64,000 nt of DNA. Origin: Candidatus Heimdallarchaeota archaeon. GTDB taxonomy: Archaea > Asgardarchaeota > Heimdallarchaeia > Hodarchaeales > Hodarchaeaceae. Made by a program: the position numbers and the translations under genes. Positions 35,413 to 44,246 of the stretch are shown here, piece by piece. Under the pieces are notes generated by a model. It did not search any database, was not told where the DNA came from, and saw only the letters and a program-made list of their open reading frames with translations. How positions within the stretch are numbered: position 1 is the first letter of the stretch; every line of letters begins with the position of its first letter. Location of the stretch: positions 1 to 64,000 of the forward strand of contig RDOB01000007.1 in assembly GCA_011364965.1 (NCBI GenBank). Direction: 5' to 3'.

Positions 35413-36054
35413 ATGGAACAAGAGACGAAAAGAAAGATCATCCATATTTCAATGGGATTTTTAGCTCTATTATTAATCATATTTCCAAGATGGCTTGCAT
35501 TAATATTTGTACTTATCGCGTTAGGTTTTATTCTTGTCATTGCTCGCCCTTCGGTATGGAAAAGCGGTTTTGATGCAATGGCTTCTAGGGAAGAAGATCA
35601 AAGGTCAGGTTTGCTACATGGACCAACCCTTTACATTATCATGGTTTTGATTTTGATTTTGTTCTTTGACATGCGAATTGCAGGAGCAGTATTTGCAATA
35701 ATGGCATTTGGTGATGGATTTGCTAATGTAATTGGAACACGATTTGGGAAGCATCGATACCCAACATTCGAAAATAAAAGTTTTGAGGGATTAATTGCAT
35801 TTATCTTTTTCGCGTTTATTAGTTCCTCTCTTGCCTTTCTTCTTATCTCAGTAAACCCTGATTACGCATCATGGATACAACTTCTAAATATTAAAGAACC
35901 TACAGAAATATCTTCCCTAAACGTATTTAGCATTTGTTTTATTGTCTCTACAATCGCAGGATTAATAGAACTTACTTCAAGTCGGATACTAAATGATAAT
36001 ATCACCGTTCCAATCATAAGTGGATTTCTCATGACCCTTCTTTTGAATTTTTGA
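35413..36054 (+). CDS. Sec59/VTE5/DGK1-like CTP-dependent lipid (polyprenol/diglyceride) kinase
   Basis: The 213-residue integral membrane protein has about six or seven helices. KRKIIHISMGFLAL opens the first helix (family KR.iHi..G), and the conserved cytoplasmic segment is AFGDGFANVIGTRFGKHRYP, followed by NKSFEGLIAFI. These are the CTP-binding and catalytic motifs of dolichol kinase, phytol kinase and yeast DGK1. The lipid substrate in this organism is not known; dolichol or another prenol is plausible. GGGAAAG lies nine bases before the ATG at 35413, while the earlier TTG at 35380 and ATG at 35398 lack a site. Confidence 0.85.
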   Translation: MEQETKRKIIHISMGFLALLLIIFPRWLALIFVLIALGFILVIARPSVWKSGFDAMASREEDQRSGLLHGPTLYIIMVLILILFFDMRIAGAVFAIMAFGDGFANVIGTRFGKHRYPTFENKSFEGLIAFIFFAFISSSLAFLLISVNPDYASWIQLLNIKEPTEISSLNVFSICFIVSTIAGLIELTSSRILNDNITVPIISGFLMTLLLNF

Positions 36055-36059
36055 TAATT

Positions 36060-36644
36060 ATGATACGCTATCTAATTCCTATAACTGGAAGGCCCAATGC
36101 AGGAAAAACCTCTCTTCTAAACTTTCTAGGAAGGATGAGTAGACCAGTTGGGAAACATGCAGGAACCACTCTTCAAATCGAGACCATTCCAATATATCGA
36201 AATCTGAGTTTTGTCGATTTTCCTGGTTTTGGACGAGCTGCAAAGAAATCTAAGCGGATCGAAGAGAAAATTAAAAATAATATCATCCAGTTTATCGATA
36301 ATCCAGAAAACAACTTTCTGTTTGGCTTACACATAATCGATGCGTCCACGTTTCCAATCGTGGTCCATTCACTTGAAAAAAAGGGAATAATACCCATTGA
36401 TATTGAAATGATCTCATTTGTTTCCGAAAATACAAAACACCCAATATTTATTATTTTTAATAAGATTGATAAAGTTAAAATCTCTTTTATGAAACAAAAT
36501 CTGGTAATCCTAAAAAGTTATGAGCTTCCAGAATATGAATTGTTTCAGGTTTCATTGAAATCGAAGGAAGGATGTAATAATCTACGTAATCGCGTCAAGA
36601 ATCAAATTATTAAAGAATTAGGCGTATCTTACCAACATTGGTAG
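36060..36644 (+). CDS. EngB-like small GTPase
   Basis: The 194-residue GTPase has G1 GRPNAGKTS, a G2 Thr in AGTTLQIE, G3 DFPGFGR and G4 NKID. The short length and G3 form resemble the EngB/YihA branch of TrmE-Era-EngA-EngB GTPases, which assist ribosome assembly in bacteria; archaeal versions have no settled role. The ATG at 36060 is preferred, with a TTG nine bases earlier in frame. It lies directly after the lipid-kinase gene on the same strand. Confidence 0.82.
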   Translation: MIRYLIPITGRPNAGKTSLLNFLGRMSRPVGKHAGTTLQIETIPIYRNLSFVDFPGFGRAAKKSKRIEEKIKNNIIQFIDNPENNFLFGLHIIDASTFPIVVHSLEKKGIIPIDIEMISFVSENTKHPIFIIFNKIDKVKISFMKQNLVILKSYELPEYELFQVSLKSKEGCNNLRNRVKNQIIKELGVSYQHW

Positions 36645-36834
36645 AGAAATATCCAATTTTAAGGAAAATATGATGAATTAGGCTGCAGATACAAATTGAA
36701 TTATACCTAAAAGTAATCTTATTAATTTTCTTAAGTTTAAGGGATTTCCCAAATATGTAATTGTTTTGGAATATAAAAATAACACAAGTAATCAATAGAT
36801 GAGAATAAATGTATAAAACTAGTAATATTGTAAA

Positions 36835-39039
36835 GTGGTAATAAAGAAATCACTAGTAATAGCATCAGAATCCATCCAACGAGTATTTTATGTTATCTAT
36901 GAGGAATTGAACTTGAGTAATATTGAAGAACTCATTCTTAAAATCTCTGAGAAAACTGGCTTATCGAGAGGGCAGATAAAACAGAAAATTGAAGAAAAAA
37001 AAGAAGAATTGGGATTTTTTGTAAACGATATTGCAGCTGCGCATATCATTGCAAAAGATCTTGATGTAGCCTTAGGCCAATCCAAATTTAAAAAACCTAA
37101 ACTCACAATTAAAAGCTTAAAAAGCATGGAACCAGGCTTACCAGGAATCGAGTTGACTGGGGTGGTATATAGAATATATCATCCTATCGAATTTACCAAA
37201 GGAGAAGGTAAAAACATACTTGTACCTCTTCTACTACATGATGGGACTGATAGTATCCGATTATTGCTATGGGGAAACCAAGCGCGATTAATAACTGAAA
37301 ATCGCATTCAACGAGGATCAGTAATTCGAATAAAACAAGCTTACACAAAAATCGGAAGAACACAAGAGCTCGAGCTCCATATTGGAGATAAAGGTCTAGT
37401 AGAAATTGAAAAAGATTCTGAAACAGAATACCCAGATCCTGAAAATGATATTATGCAGCTCGATGTGATTGACGAAGAAATGCAGGAAATCGACATACAA
37501 GCTACCGTAGTAAGCGTGGGGAATATTGTAACATTCAATCGAACAGATGGGTCTGAAGGGAGAGTAACTAATCTACTTCTAAAAGGAGAAAGAGTGACAA
37601 GGCGAATGGTATTTTGGGATAAAAGGGTGGATGAAGCATTCAATTTTACTAGAGGTGATATCCTGTTAATTCAAGCAGCTAATGTGAAAATGGATCGTGA
37701 TGGCAATCCTGAACTACATGCCTCAGGCGCAACATACACCAAGAAAATTGGTCATAAAACCATGCTTTCTATTGAGGAGAAAAGAGCTGATGTCAGTACG
37801 TCTCAAGAAATTGTTGAAAGAAAGATAAAAGATCTTCAAACAAGTGATAACTTGGTGTCAGTAATAGTCCGAAAGGGGCCAGTAGGTAAGGTATCCAGTT
37901 TTACGAGGAAAGATGGCACTGATGGAGCAGTTCAAAGAGCTGTGATCTTTGATGAAACTGGTGAAATAACATTGGTTTTATGGAATAATTCAATTGATGC
38001 TTATGATGGATTAGAGGATAATGCGTTCAAAGCTTATCCATTAAGAGTTAATGTTTCACGGTACAAAACACTCGAGTTACATTCAACATTTGGGACAGAA
38101 TTTACACCTCTTGAGTCTTCTAAAATTTCAGAAGACCCTCCAATTCAAGATATTCAAGATATTAGTCCAAAACAAGGATTAATATCTATACAGGGTGTTA
38201 TTCAAGAGATATCAGAAACAAGAGAATTTATTCGAAATGATGGAAATAAAGGTCGTGTGTGCTCATTAACAATAGCTGACAACACTGGAGCTACGCGAAT
38301 AGTAGCTTGGGGAGATAATGTGGACAAAATTCACGATATTCAAGAGAAAGAAATGAAATATGTAAAAATATTTTTTGGAGGAGTACGTCAGCGCGATACT
38401 GATGAATTAGAAGTCCATTTAACCTCGCAAAGCCACATTAGACCTTCGTCTCGCGTTCCTGAAGCTTTGAGAGACATTTCAACAATAGAAAAATCTTCTA
38501 GTGTATCAAAACCTCAAGTAGAGTATAAAAAAATAAGACTTTCAGAGCTAAACGAGACTGAAGATGATAAACTAATAGAAGTTTTAGGGAAAATGACCCG
38601 TATCTTTCAGCAAACCCCTTATTATTATGCATGCCCAGAATGCCGGAAAAAAGTGGATGAATTAGAAACAGGATGGATATGTGCAGAACATGGAATTGTT
38701 GAACCAGATATTCGATTCCGATTATCAGGAGTAATTGATGACGGAACTGGAACCATTCGCACCACATTCTTTGGATTATCTGGAGAAATCCTTACAGGTA
38801 TGAGTGGAAAAGACATCAAAGCGTTGATTAAGAATGGATTGAGTGATGATGAAATTTTTACTTCTGTTCAACAAGAAGCAGAGGGAAAAACCGTTCTGAT
38901 TCAAGGTAGAGTGCAATTGCAAACACGTGAAGTACAAGGTGAAACCATGCAGAGCCAGACATTATTTGCAAATCGAGTCCGAATGCCGCATGCAAAAACC
39001 ATTGCAGAAGATTTAATTGCAGAACTAGAGGAGTCCTGA
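36835..39039 (+). CDS. RPA-like single-stranded DNA-binding protein with four OB folds and zinc ribbon
   Basis: The 734-residue protein begins with a helical region (1-85) and then has repeated OB folds at roughly 95-205, 215-310, 325-430 and 440-550. Three share the phrase R-x-DG-(S/T/N)-x-GRV or GTDGAVQ followed by W-(D/G) (FWDKR, LWNNS, AWGDN). A C-terminal zinc module (CPECRKKVD... CAEH, about 600-625) is followed by a fifth, RPA70C-like OB region. Euryarchaeal multi-OB RPA proteins have this layout and protect single-stranded DNA in replication and repair. The start is GTG at 36835. Confidence 0.88.
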   Translation: MVIKKSLVIASESIQRVFYVIYEELNLSNIEELILKISEKTGLSRGQIKQKIEEKKEELGFFVNDIAAAHIIAKDLDVALGQSKFKKPKLTIKSLKSMEPGLPGIELTGVVYRIYHPIEFTKGEGKNILVPLLLHDGTDSIRLLLWGNQARLITENRIQRGSVIRIKQAYTKIGRTQELELHIGDKGLVEIEKDSETEYPDPENDIMQLDVIDEEMQEIDIQATVVSVGNIVTFNRTDGSEGRVTNLLLKGERVTRRMVFWDKRVDEAFNFTRGDILLIQAANVKMDRDGNPELHASGATYTKKIGHKTMLSIEEKRADVSTSQEIVERKIKDLQTSDNLVSVIVRKGPVGKVSSFTRKDGTDGAVQRAVIFDETGEITLVLWNNSIDAYDGLEDNAFKAYPLRVNVSRYKTLELHSTFGTEFTPLESSKISEDPPIQDIQDISPKQGLISIQGVIQEISETREFIRNDGNKGRVCSLTIADNTGATRIVAWGDNVDKIHDIQEKEMKYVKIFFGGVRQRDTDELEVHLTSQSHIRPSSRVPEALRDISTIEKSSSVSKPQVEYKKIRLSELNETEDDKLIEVLGKMTRIFQQTPYYYACPECRKKVDELETGWICAEHGIVEPDIRFRLSGVIDDGTGTIRTTFFGLSGEILTGMSGKDIKALIKNGLSDDEIFTSVQQEAEGKTVLIQGRVQLQTREVQGETMQSQTLFANRVRMPHAKTIAEDLIAELEES

Positions 39040-39124
39040 ATGGTCATTTAATGATTTGAATAATAGCTTACAAGTCAATAATTATGAATCTTTTGATTAT
39101 CCCTGAAAGAAGATAAAAAGTGAT

Positions 39125-39258
39125 AGGAACGGAGGGAATTTCAGATCTTCTGAATTCAGAGGACCTTTTGAACCCCCGACCTCTTGGACCCAAACCAAGA
39201 ATCATCTAGCCCCTGACTTGCCTGAAGTACAGGTAAAACCAAGCTAGACTACGTTCCT
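39125..39258 (-). tRNA. tRNA-Pro(TGG), intron-containing (T-loop intron plus a second in the D-loop)
   Basis: The acceptor AGGAACG pairs with CGTTCCT. The anticodon stem CTTGG/CCAAG encloses TTTGGGT with anticodon TGG. The T-stem is GGGGG/CCCTC. The T-loop is broken by 29 bases (39166-39138) that form a bulge-helix-bulge: TTCA pairs TGAA, GGTC pairs GATC, and the three-base bulges are AAA and ATT. Cutting each bulge after its second base leaves TTCAAAT. The D-loop is about 30 bases too long. An intron near 39238-39207 would leave a normal AGCTTGGGA loop, but no good bulge-helix-bulge is visible, so its ends are uncertain. No other gene lies in 39040-39343. Confidence 0.85.
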
Positions 39259-39343
39259 GACGCTTTTGATCTATTTCCTCATCTCTCAGGATACAATTTA
39301 CTATTTTCCTTTATCTAATATAATCTTTTGCGTGATTCCCTAA

Positions 39344-40528
39344 TTATACAATTTCCTTTAGTATTTTTAGTATCTGGAGTTCTTGGGCAGTTGTTTTTAT
39401 TGTACTTCCAGAATAGTGAGTTTTTCCGCTGTTATACTTCTTTTCTCTTAATTTTTCAATAATAATTTCCGTTGGAGGTATTCGGGTTCCTACTTTTTTT
39501 GCTAGAGCCTGTAGATCATACGACCAAGGTTGATCAATATTAACTTCTCCTTTCATGTTGTCTAACACTTTTAATAGGGTCTTTTTAGTTCCCAAATTTT
39601 CCATATGGGGGTCTAAAATGATCTTTTGAATAAGATTTTCATTTTGTAAATGCCCCAAATACAATGGTCCTACCCTTGCAATTTCTGTAGAAGAACATTT
39701 TGAACACTGGACATTCTTGTCTCCGATATGTGTCATAAATATTGTCTGGCATTTTCTACAACGATTTAGAAAACCTGTTTTATCAAGTACCCTAGCCACT
39801 CCCCGATAACGAAGAAAGAATGAACGAATGAAATGTCTATGATAGAAGGTCAAGATGGGTATTAATGATTGGTTAATAATCAATCCCACATGTTGAACTC
39901 CTGTTGTTAATGCTCTAGATGCCAGTTCATGGATATTCCCTATTCGTTCGTCAAATTGACTTAAACAATATTTAGAGAATAATGCTTTTGGATATATACC
40001 TGCCAAGCTTGCTAGATCAGTTGACGTGACCGCAATAAGTCCTTCAATTCCTACAATTTTTATACTATTTAATATAAATGGAATTGGGCTGCCAAATGGA
40101 TCAATATCAACGAAATCAAAGTTCTTATTGTTTTGATGGTGCATCTGAAGAAAATCATTTGCGTCTTGATTGAATACTCTAAAATATTTGGATTCTAATG
40201 ATAAATTCTTAATATTCCGAGTAGTATAAATTGTTGCAATAGTATTGCTGTCATTACAATATAAATCAGAAGTAGGTGTTTCTAATAAATAGCGCCCACT
40301 CCGTATCCCGACTCCGCATAAAGGTTCACACCCCCGAAGGGGAGTTTTATTCAGAAATATGCTATAAGCTCGTAAAACTAATACAGAAAGATCTCTATTG
40401 ATTTCTTGATATGGATTAAAAAACACATCATCTGTTTTTTTTGGGACTTTCTGCTCTCGAGTACTTGAAGGGATTTTAAATGAACCTAATCCTTCTTTGA
40501 TGGTTTTTAATTCTTGAGAATTCTCCAT
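39344..40528 (-). CDS. trm1: tRNA (guanine(26)-N2)-dimethyltransferase Trm1
   Basis: The 394-residue enzyme methylates N2 of G26 in tRNA using SAM. The FFNPYQEINRDLSV start is typical, catalytic DIDPFGSPIPF (about 133) is the Trm1 motif, and CRKCQTIF with CSKCSS (about 258-280) forms its zinc site. The C-terminal winged region is complete. Two starts are possible: ATG at 40546 overlapping the FtsJ gene, or ATG at 40528, which has GGGATGAG eight bases upstream and is chosen. Translation is probably coupled with the FtsJ-type methyltransferase. It is convergent on the tRNA-Pro gene, both being read from the minus strand. Confidence 0.93.
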   Translation of the reverse strand: MENSQELKTIKEGLGSFKIPSSTREQKVPKKTDDVFFNPYQEINRDLSVLVLRAYSIFLNKTPLRGCEPLCGVGIRSGRYLLETPTSDLYCNDSNTIATIYTTRNIKNLSLESKYFRVFNQDANDFLQMHHQNNKNFDFVDIDPFGSPIPFILNSIKIVGIEGLIAVTSTDLASLAGIYPKALFSKYCLSQFDERIGNIHELASRALTTGVQHVGLIINQSLIPILTFYHRHFIRSFFLRYRGVARVLDKTGFLNRCRKCQTIFMTHIGDKNVQCSKCSSTEIARVGPLYLGHLQNENLIQKIILDPHMENLGTKKTLLKVLDNMKGEVNIDQPWSYDLQALAKKVGTRIPPTEIIIEKLREKKYNSGKTHYSGSTIKTTAQELQILKILKEIV

Positions 40529-40535
40529 AAAGGAC

Positions 40536-41192
40536 TCATCCCTCATCAGCTAATAGCAAAAATGCTATATTATACTTTACTTTACCGCGACCTTTACCTT
40601 TCGTTGCTACAATATACGTTTCAGCACTGCTGGATCGGGATGTCGGAGGTTTGTGAACCTTAACGACTTCATAATACTCTTTAATCTTTGCTATTAGATC
40701 CTTAAAATATTCCCCATGAAAAACTTTCGTTAAAAAAGCTGATGCTAGAAAATAATTGGAAATCCCGAGAGAAACTTCAGCTAACCAAATTTGCCGTGCG
40801 TGATCTGTAACCCAATGCCCAGAGACATTTGGGGAGCAATCTGCAAGCACTATATGTTCTCGATGTTCCACACCGTGTTTAATAATGCTCTCTTGAAGGA
40901 GATGAATCGTATCGAGTTGTGTAATATCACCTTGAATAATCTCTGTGATTTTTGGAATAGGCCGGACTCTTGCCATGTCAACTAAAAAAATTGCTGCCTT
41001 GGATTGAGTTTGATCTCGTGCTATTTGAGAAAATCCTCCAGGTGCGCCACAGAGATCGATTATGGTTTGATTTTCTCTAAAAATATTGAACTTTTTATCA
41101 ATTTGAAGTAATTTATAAGCTGCTCGACTCCTGAATCCTTCTTGTTTTGCTTTTTTTGAATAAAAGTCTCGTTTTTTCCGCAGATAAAACAC
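40536..41192 (-). CDS. FtsJ/RlmE-family 2'-O-ribose RNA methyltransferase
   Basis: The 218-residue protein has SAM motif I DLCGAPGGFSQIA (about 45-57) and ADCSPNVSGH near 120. The K-D-K-E set can be placed: K26 in RAAYKL, D120 region, K157 in TKVF and E in SAETYIV. Such enzymes methylate 2'-O of rRNA or tRNA ribose. Archaeal members act like RlmE or Trm7; the target is undecided. The start is GTG at 41192. Neighbours Trm1 and SRP19 point to an RNA-processing transcript. Confidence 0.92.
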   Translation of the reverse strand: MFYLRKKRDFYSKKAKQEGFRSRAAYKLLQIDKKFNIFRENQTIIDLCGAPGGFSQIARDQTQSKAAIFLVDMARVRPIPKITEIIQGDITQLDTIHLLQESIIKHGVEHREHIVLADCSPNVSGHWVTDHARQIWLAEVSLGISNYFLASAFLTKVFHGEYFKDLIAKIKEYYEVVKVHKPPTSRSSSAETYIVATKGKGRGKVKYNIAFLLLADEG

Positions 41193-41217
41193 CCAATGAT
41201 ATAATTTAGTGATTGAT

Positions 41218-41628
41218 TTATTTCCTTCTTCTAGGTTTGAAATCTTTCCTCTCTTGTGTTTCCCCTCTTAATCGCTGGATTCTTTTTGGTCTCTTTTTCT
41301 TTGCTTCTTTAAGGAGCTCTTTCTTTTGTTTTTCTAAAGCTGGTCGAATGTAAGACCTTACCTGATTACTAAGATCCTTCAGTGTTTGTTGTTTACCTAT
41401 TTTTTTCTCAACAAGAATTATTCCATTTGGTTCCCACCAGTGGCGGGGATATGCAGCATCCTTTCGAGTTTCATAACTAAGACCAATTTTTTCCGCTGCT
41501 AAACGTAATTCTGTTAGTGATGGGTTTTCAATTGCTTCATTCAGCGGTAGTCTGCGCCCCTCCTTCCTTGTAAGGGATTTATCAAAATATTCAGGAAATA
41601 TAAAGTAATGAGTATTATCTAAACGCAA
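41218..41628 (-). CDS. srp19: Signal recognition particle subunit SRP19
   Basis: The 136-residue protein has the SRP19 fold. FPEYFDKSLTRKEGRRLP provides the RNA-contact loop, AAEKIGL and YPRHWWEPNGIILV follow, and the tail is a long basic helix. SRP19 helps fold 7S RNA so SRP54 can bind. The extended Lys/Arg tail (about 100-136) is longer than in many archaea. The start is TTG; no ATG lies near the conserved beginning. It is the first gene of the SRP19 - FtsJ - Trm1 run. Confidence 0.92.
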   Translation of the reverse strand: MRLDNTHYFIFPEYFDKSLTRKEGRRLPLNEAIENPSLTELRLAAEKIGLSYETRKDAAYPRHWWEPNGIILVEKKIGKQQTLKDLSNQVRSYIRPALEKQKKELLKEAKKKRPKRIQRLRGETQERKDFKPRRRK

Positions 41629-41912
41629 TTTTTTTCTCTACTCCGATTAACTTGGGCTAGTTTCAAAATTATATGTTTTTTCATGATACTGTAATCATTA
41701 CAATAGGTAATTCAACATTTGGTCGTTTTGCGTGTAATAGAGAAAAACCAATAATATAACAGCATATGGTTCATTCAAGGACTTTATGTATCGTAATAAG
41801 GTCAATTCCCCTCACTTTCATTGTACAGAAAGATTTAATCTAAATAAATTAAAATCAAATGTTGAGAAAGGTTTTACTTTGGATTTACGGACATTTAATG
41901 AGATGAGAGAAA

Positions 41913-43706
41913 ATGGTAACCAATCCAGAAAAATCTCCTTTAATGAGGAGTCCTATTACAGTAATTTTAGGTCATGTGGATTCTGGAAAAACCAGTTTAT
42001 TGGATAAAGTTCGCGGAACTGCTGTACAATCGAGAGAATCAGGTGGAATAACGCAGCATATTGGCGCCAGTTTTTTTCCCATTGAAACTGTTAATTCATT
42101 ATGTGGTTCTTTACTTGCACCTGGAAAGAGAACATTACAAATTCCAGGGATTTTGATAATCGACACTCCTGGGCACAGTTCCTTTATGAATTTAAGACAA
42201 AGAGGAGCAAGTGCAGCCAATTTTGCTATCCTTGTTGTAGATGTTCGACGGGGAATACAACCACAAACTGTTGAATCTTTACGTATATTGGTAAAACAAA
42301 AAGTTCCATTCTTAATTGCAGCAAATAAAGTAGATCGTCTTCCTGGATGGAAGAGTAATCTAAATATATCAATGGCTAAATCTTTAAGGGATCAACCGCC
42401 ATCCGCTTTGGAGGCACTTGATGCAATAATTTATGATATAATGGCAGAACTTAGTCATTTTAATATTGAACCAGAGCGATTTGATAAAATCAAGAACTTT
42501 GCAAAGAAAGTAGCTATCATCCCTACATCTGCTATAACTGGCGAGGGAATCCCCGAATTATTTCTGGTATTGGCAACACTAACTGAGCAATATCTTCGAA
42601 CTCAACTTGAATTACACTTAAATAAAGGTCGAGGAGTAGTTTTAGAAGTAAAAAAAGAAGTGGGCCTTGGAACAACACTTGATGTGATTCTTTTTGATGG
42701 CGTAATCAAACAAAATTCACAAATAGTGATCGCTGGAGTCAATGGGCCGATCTCTACATATATTCGGGCAATATTATTACCAAAGGATTTAGATGAAATA
42801 AGGGATCCTCGGAATAAATTTGAGAATGTAGATCAAGCTGTCGCCGCTATCGGAGTAAAACTTGTTGCACCCAACATTGATGATGCCATAGCCGGTTCTT
42901 CACTTTATGTAGTCGATGATTACGAGAAAGCTGAGGCTGTTCATCGGATTGAGGAGGAGCTAGCTAATATTCTTGTAGAAACCGATGAGGCAGGAGTTAT
43001 TGTGAAAGCTGACACCTTGGGTTCATTAGAAGCTCTTGTGAATTATCTAAGAGACAATAATATTCACATAAGATTTGCATCAGTAGGTGATGTGACCAAA
43101 AAGGATGTATACCAAGCATCTTTATCAAAAGATGAAAATAAGCTCTATGGTGTTATTCTAAGTTTCAGAACAAATTCCACTTTAGAAGCAATAGATGAAG
43201 CTGAGAAACATCAGATTCCAATTATTGGAAGTGACATTATATATCGATTGGGAGAGGAATATCAAAATTACGAGTATGAAGTCCAGAAACAGCTGGAGCA
43301 AGAAGCACTTAAAGGCATTGTGAGACCTGGGAAAATTAAGGTTCTCCCATACGTCTTTCGGCAGTGTAAACCATGTATTGTTGGTGTTGAGGTTTTATCG
43401 GGGACACTTACACCTCAAGTGGATCTAATAAATCGAGAAAACAAAAAGATAGGGACTTTAATTCAAATTCAAGATAAAGGGGAAAACTTATCAGAAGCTA
43501 AGGTTAATGAACAAGTCGCAGTTGCTATCAAAGGTCCTACTCACGGACGACAGATAGAAGAAGGAGATGAGCTCTGGGTAGATGTTCCTGAATCTCATTC
43601 TCGAAGAATCTTGAAAGAAAAACTCCTCTCCCCGACTGAAATGGATGCTCTTAATGAGCTAGTCGAAATTAAACGAAGGACTGCGAACAAGTATTGGGCA
43701 CTGTAA
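41913..43706 (+). CDS. infB: Translation initiation factor aIF5B
   Basis: This 597-residue GTPase helps subunit joining and initiator tRNA placement. G1 is GHVDSGKTSLLDKV (about 19-32), G2 lies in ESGGITQHIGAS, G3 in DTPGHSSF, and G4 is NKVDR. Domain II (GRGVVLEVKKEVGLG), domain III and the C-terminal IRPGKIKVLPYVFRQ region are present, so it is complete. It starts a translation-gene run with eS6 and aIF2-gamma on the same strand. Two in-frame methionines lie close to the start (41913, 41943), with the first giving a normal length. Confidence 0.96.
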   Translation: MVTNPEKSPLMRSPITVILGHVDSGKTSLLDKVRGTAVQSRESGGITQHIGASFFPIETVNSLCGSLLAPGKRTLQIPGILIIDTPGHSSFMNLRQRGASAANFAILVVDVRRGIQPQTVESLRILVKQKVPFLIAANKVDRLPGWKSNLNISMAKSLRDQPPSALEALDAIIYDIMAELSHFNIEPERFDKIKNFAKKVAIIPTSAITGEGIPELFLVLATLTEQYLRTQLELHLNKGRGVVLEVKKEVGLGTTLDVILFDGVIKQNSQIVIAGVNGPISTYIRAILLPKDLDEIRDPRNKFENVDQAVAAIGVKLVAPNIDDAIAGSSLYVVDDYEKAEAVHRIEEELANILVETDEAGVIVKADTLGSLEALVNYLRDNNIHIRFASVGDVTKKDVYQASLSKDENKLYGVILSFRTNSTLEAIDEAEKHQIPIIGSDIIYRLGEEYQNYEYEVQKQLEQEALKGIVRPGKIKVLPYVFRQCKPCIVGVEVLSGTLTPQVDLINRENKKIGTLIQIQDKGENLSEAKVNEQVAVAIKGPTHGRQIEEGDELWVDVPESHSRRILKEKLLSPTEMDALNELVEIKRRTANKYWAL

Positions 43707-43846
43707 GAAAAAAATTACTACAACAACAATTAAGAATCTCAAACTTCCGCACATCTAATGACACCTATACATCTATAATCTGATGTATTTTTATCCCCAA
43801 CATTATTCGGTTACTTGATATTATTAAAAAGATAAGAGATGAGTTT

Positions 43847-44227
43847 ATGGTAAGATTTCAACTTAATATAGCAGATGGGAAACAAAGTTACAAGAAGGAA
43901 ATCGATGCGGATGCCATGACCCGTCAACTCATAGGAAAATCGCTTGGTGATGAGCTTGAAGGAGAGGTAATCGGTTTTGATGGTTATCACTTCAGAATTA
44001 CAGGAGGAAGTGATCATGCAGGCTTTCCAATGGCACCAGGTATCGAAGGAGCGATGCCTAAACGAATTTTAATTGGTCATAGGGGAGTAGGATATAAACC
44101 TACACGAGCTGGAAAACGAAGACGGAAGCGAGTTCGTGGGGCAATGATAAGCGAAGATATATATCAAATAAATCTAAAGATTCTAAAAAGAGAAAACAAA
44201 GCAAAATCAATAGAAGAATTACTTTAA
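43847..44227 (+). CDS. rps6e: Small ribosomal subunit protein eS6
   Basis: The 126-residue protein contains LIGKSLGDELEG, ITGGSDHAGFPM, KRILIGHRGVGYKP and GKRRRKRVRG, the body of eS6. The C-terminus stops shortly after, as in archaea, without the long phosphorylated tail of eukaryotes. eS6 lies at the foot of the small subunit. It is 19 bases from the aIF2-gamma start, a conserved archaeal pair. Confidence 0.96.
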   Translation: MVRFQLNIADGKQSYKKEIDADAMTRQLIGKSLGDELEGEVIGFDGYHFRITGGSDHAGFPMAPGIEGAMPKRILIGHRGVGYKPTRAGKRRRKRVRGAMISEDIYQINLKILKRENKAKSIEELL

Positions 44228-44246
44228 GAGATTTTCGAGGCTTGAT

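Noticed and set aside
40791..40985. Small plus-strand ORF inside the FtsJ-type gene
   Set aside because: Antisense shadow with no family match, over a well-conserved methyltransferase.
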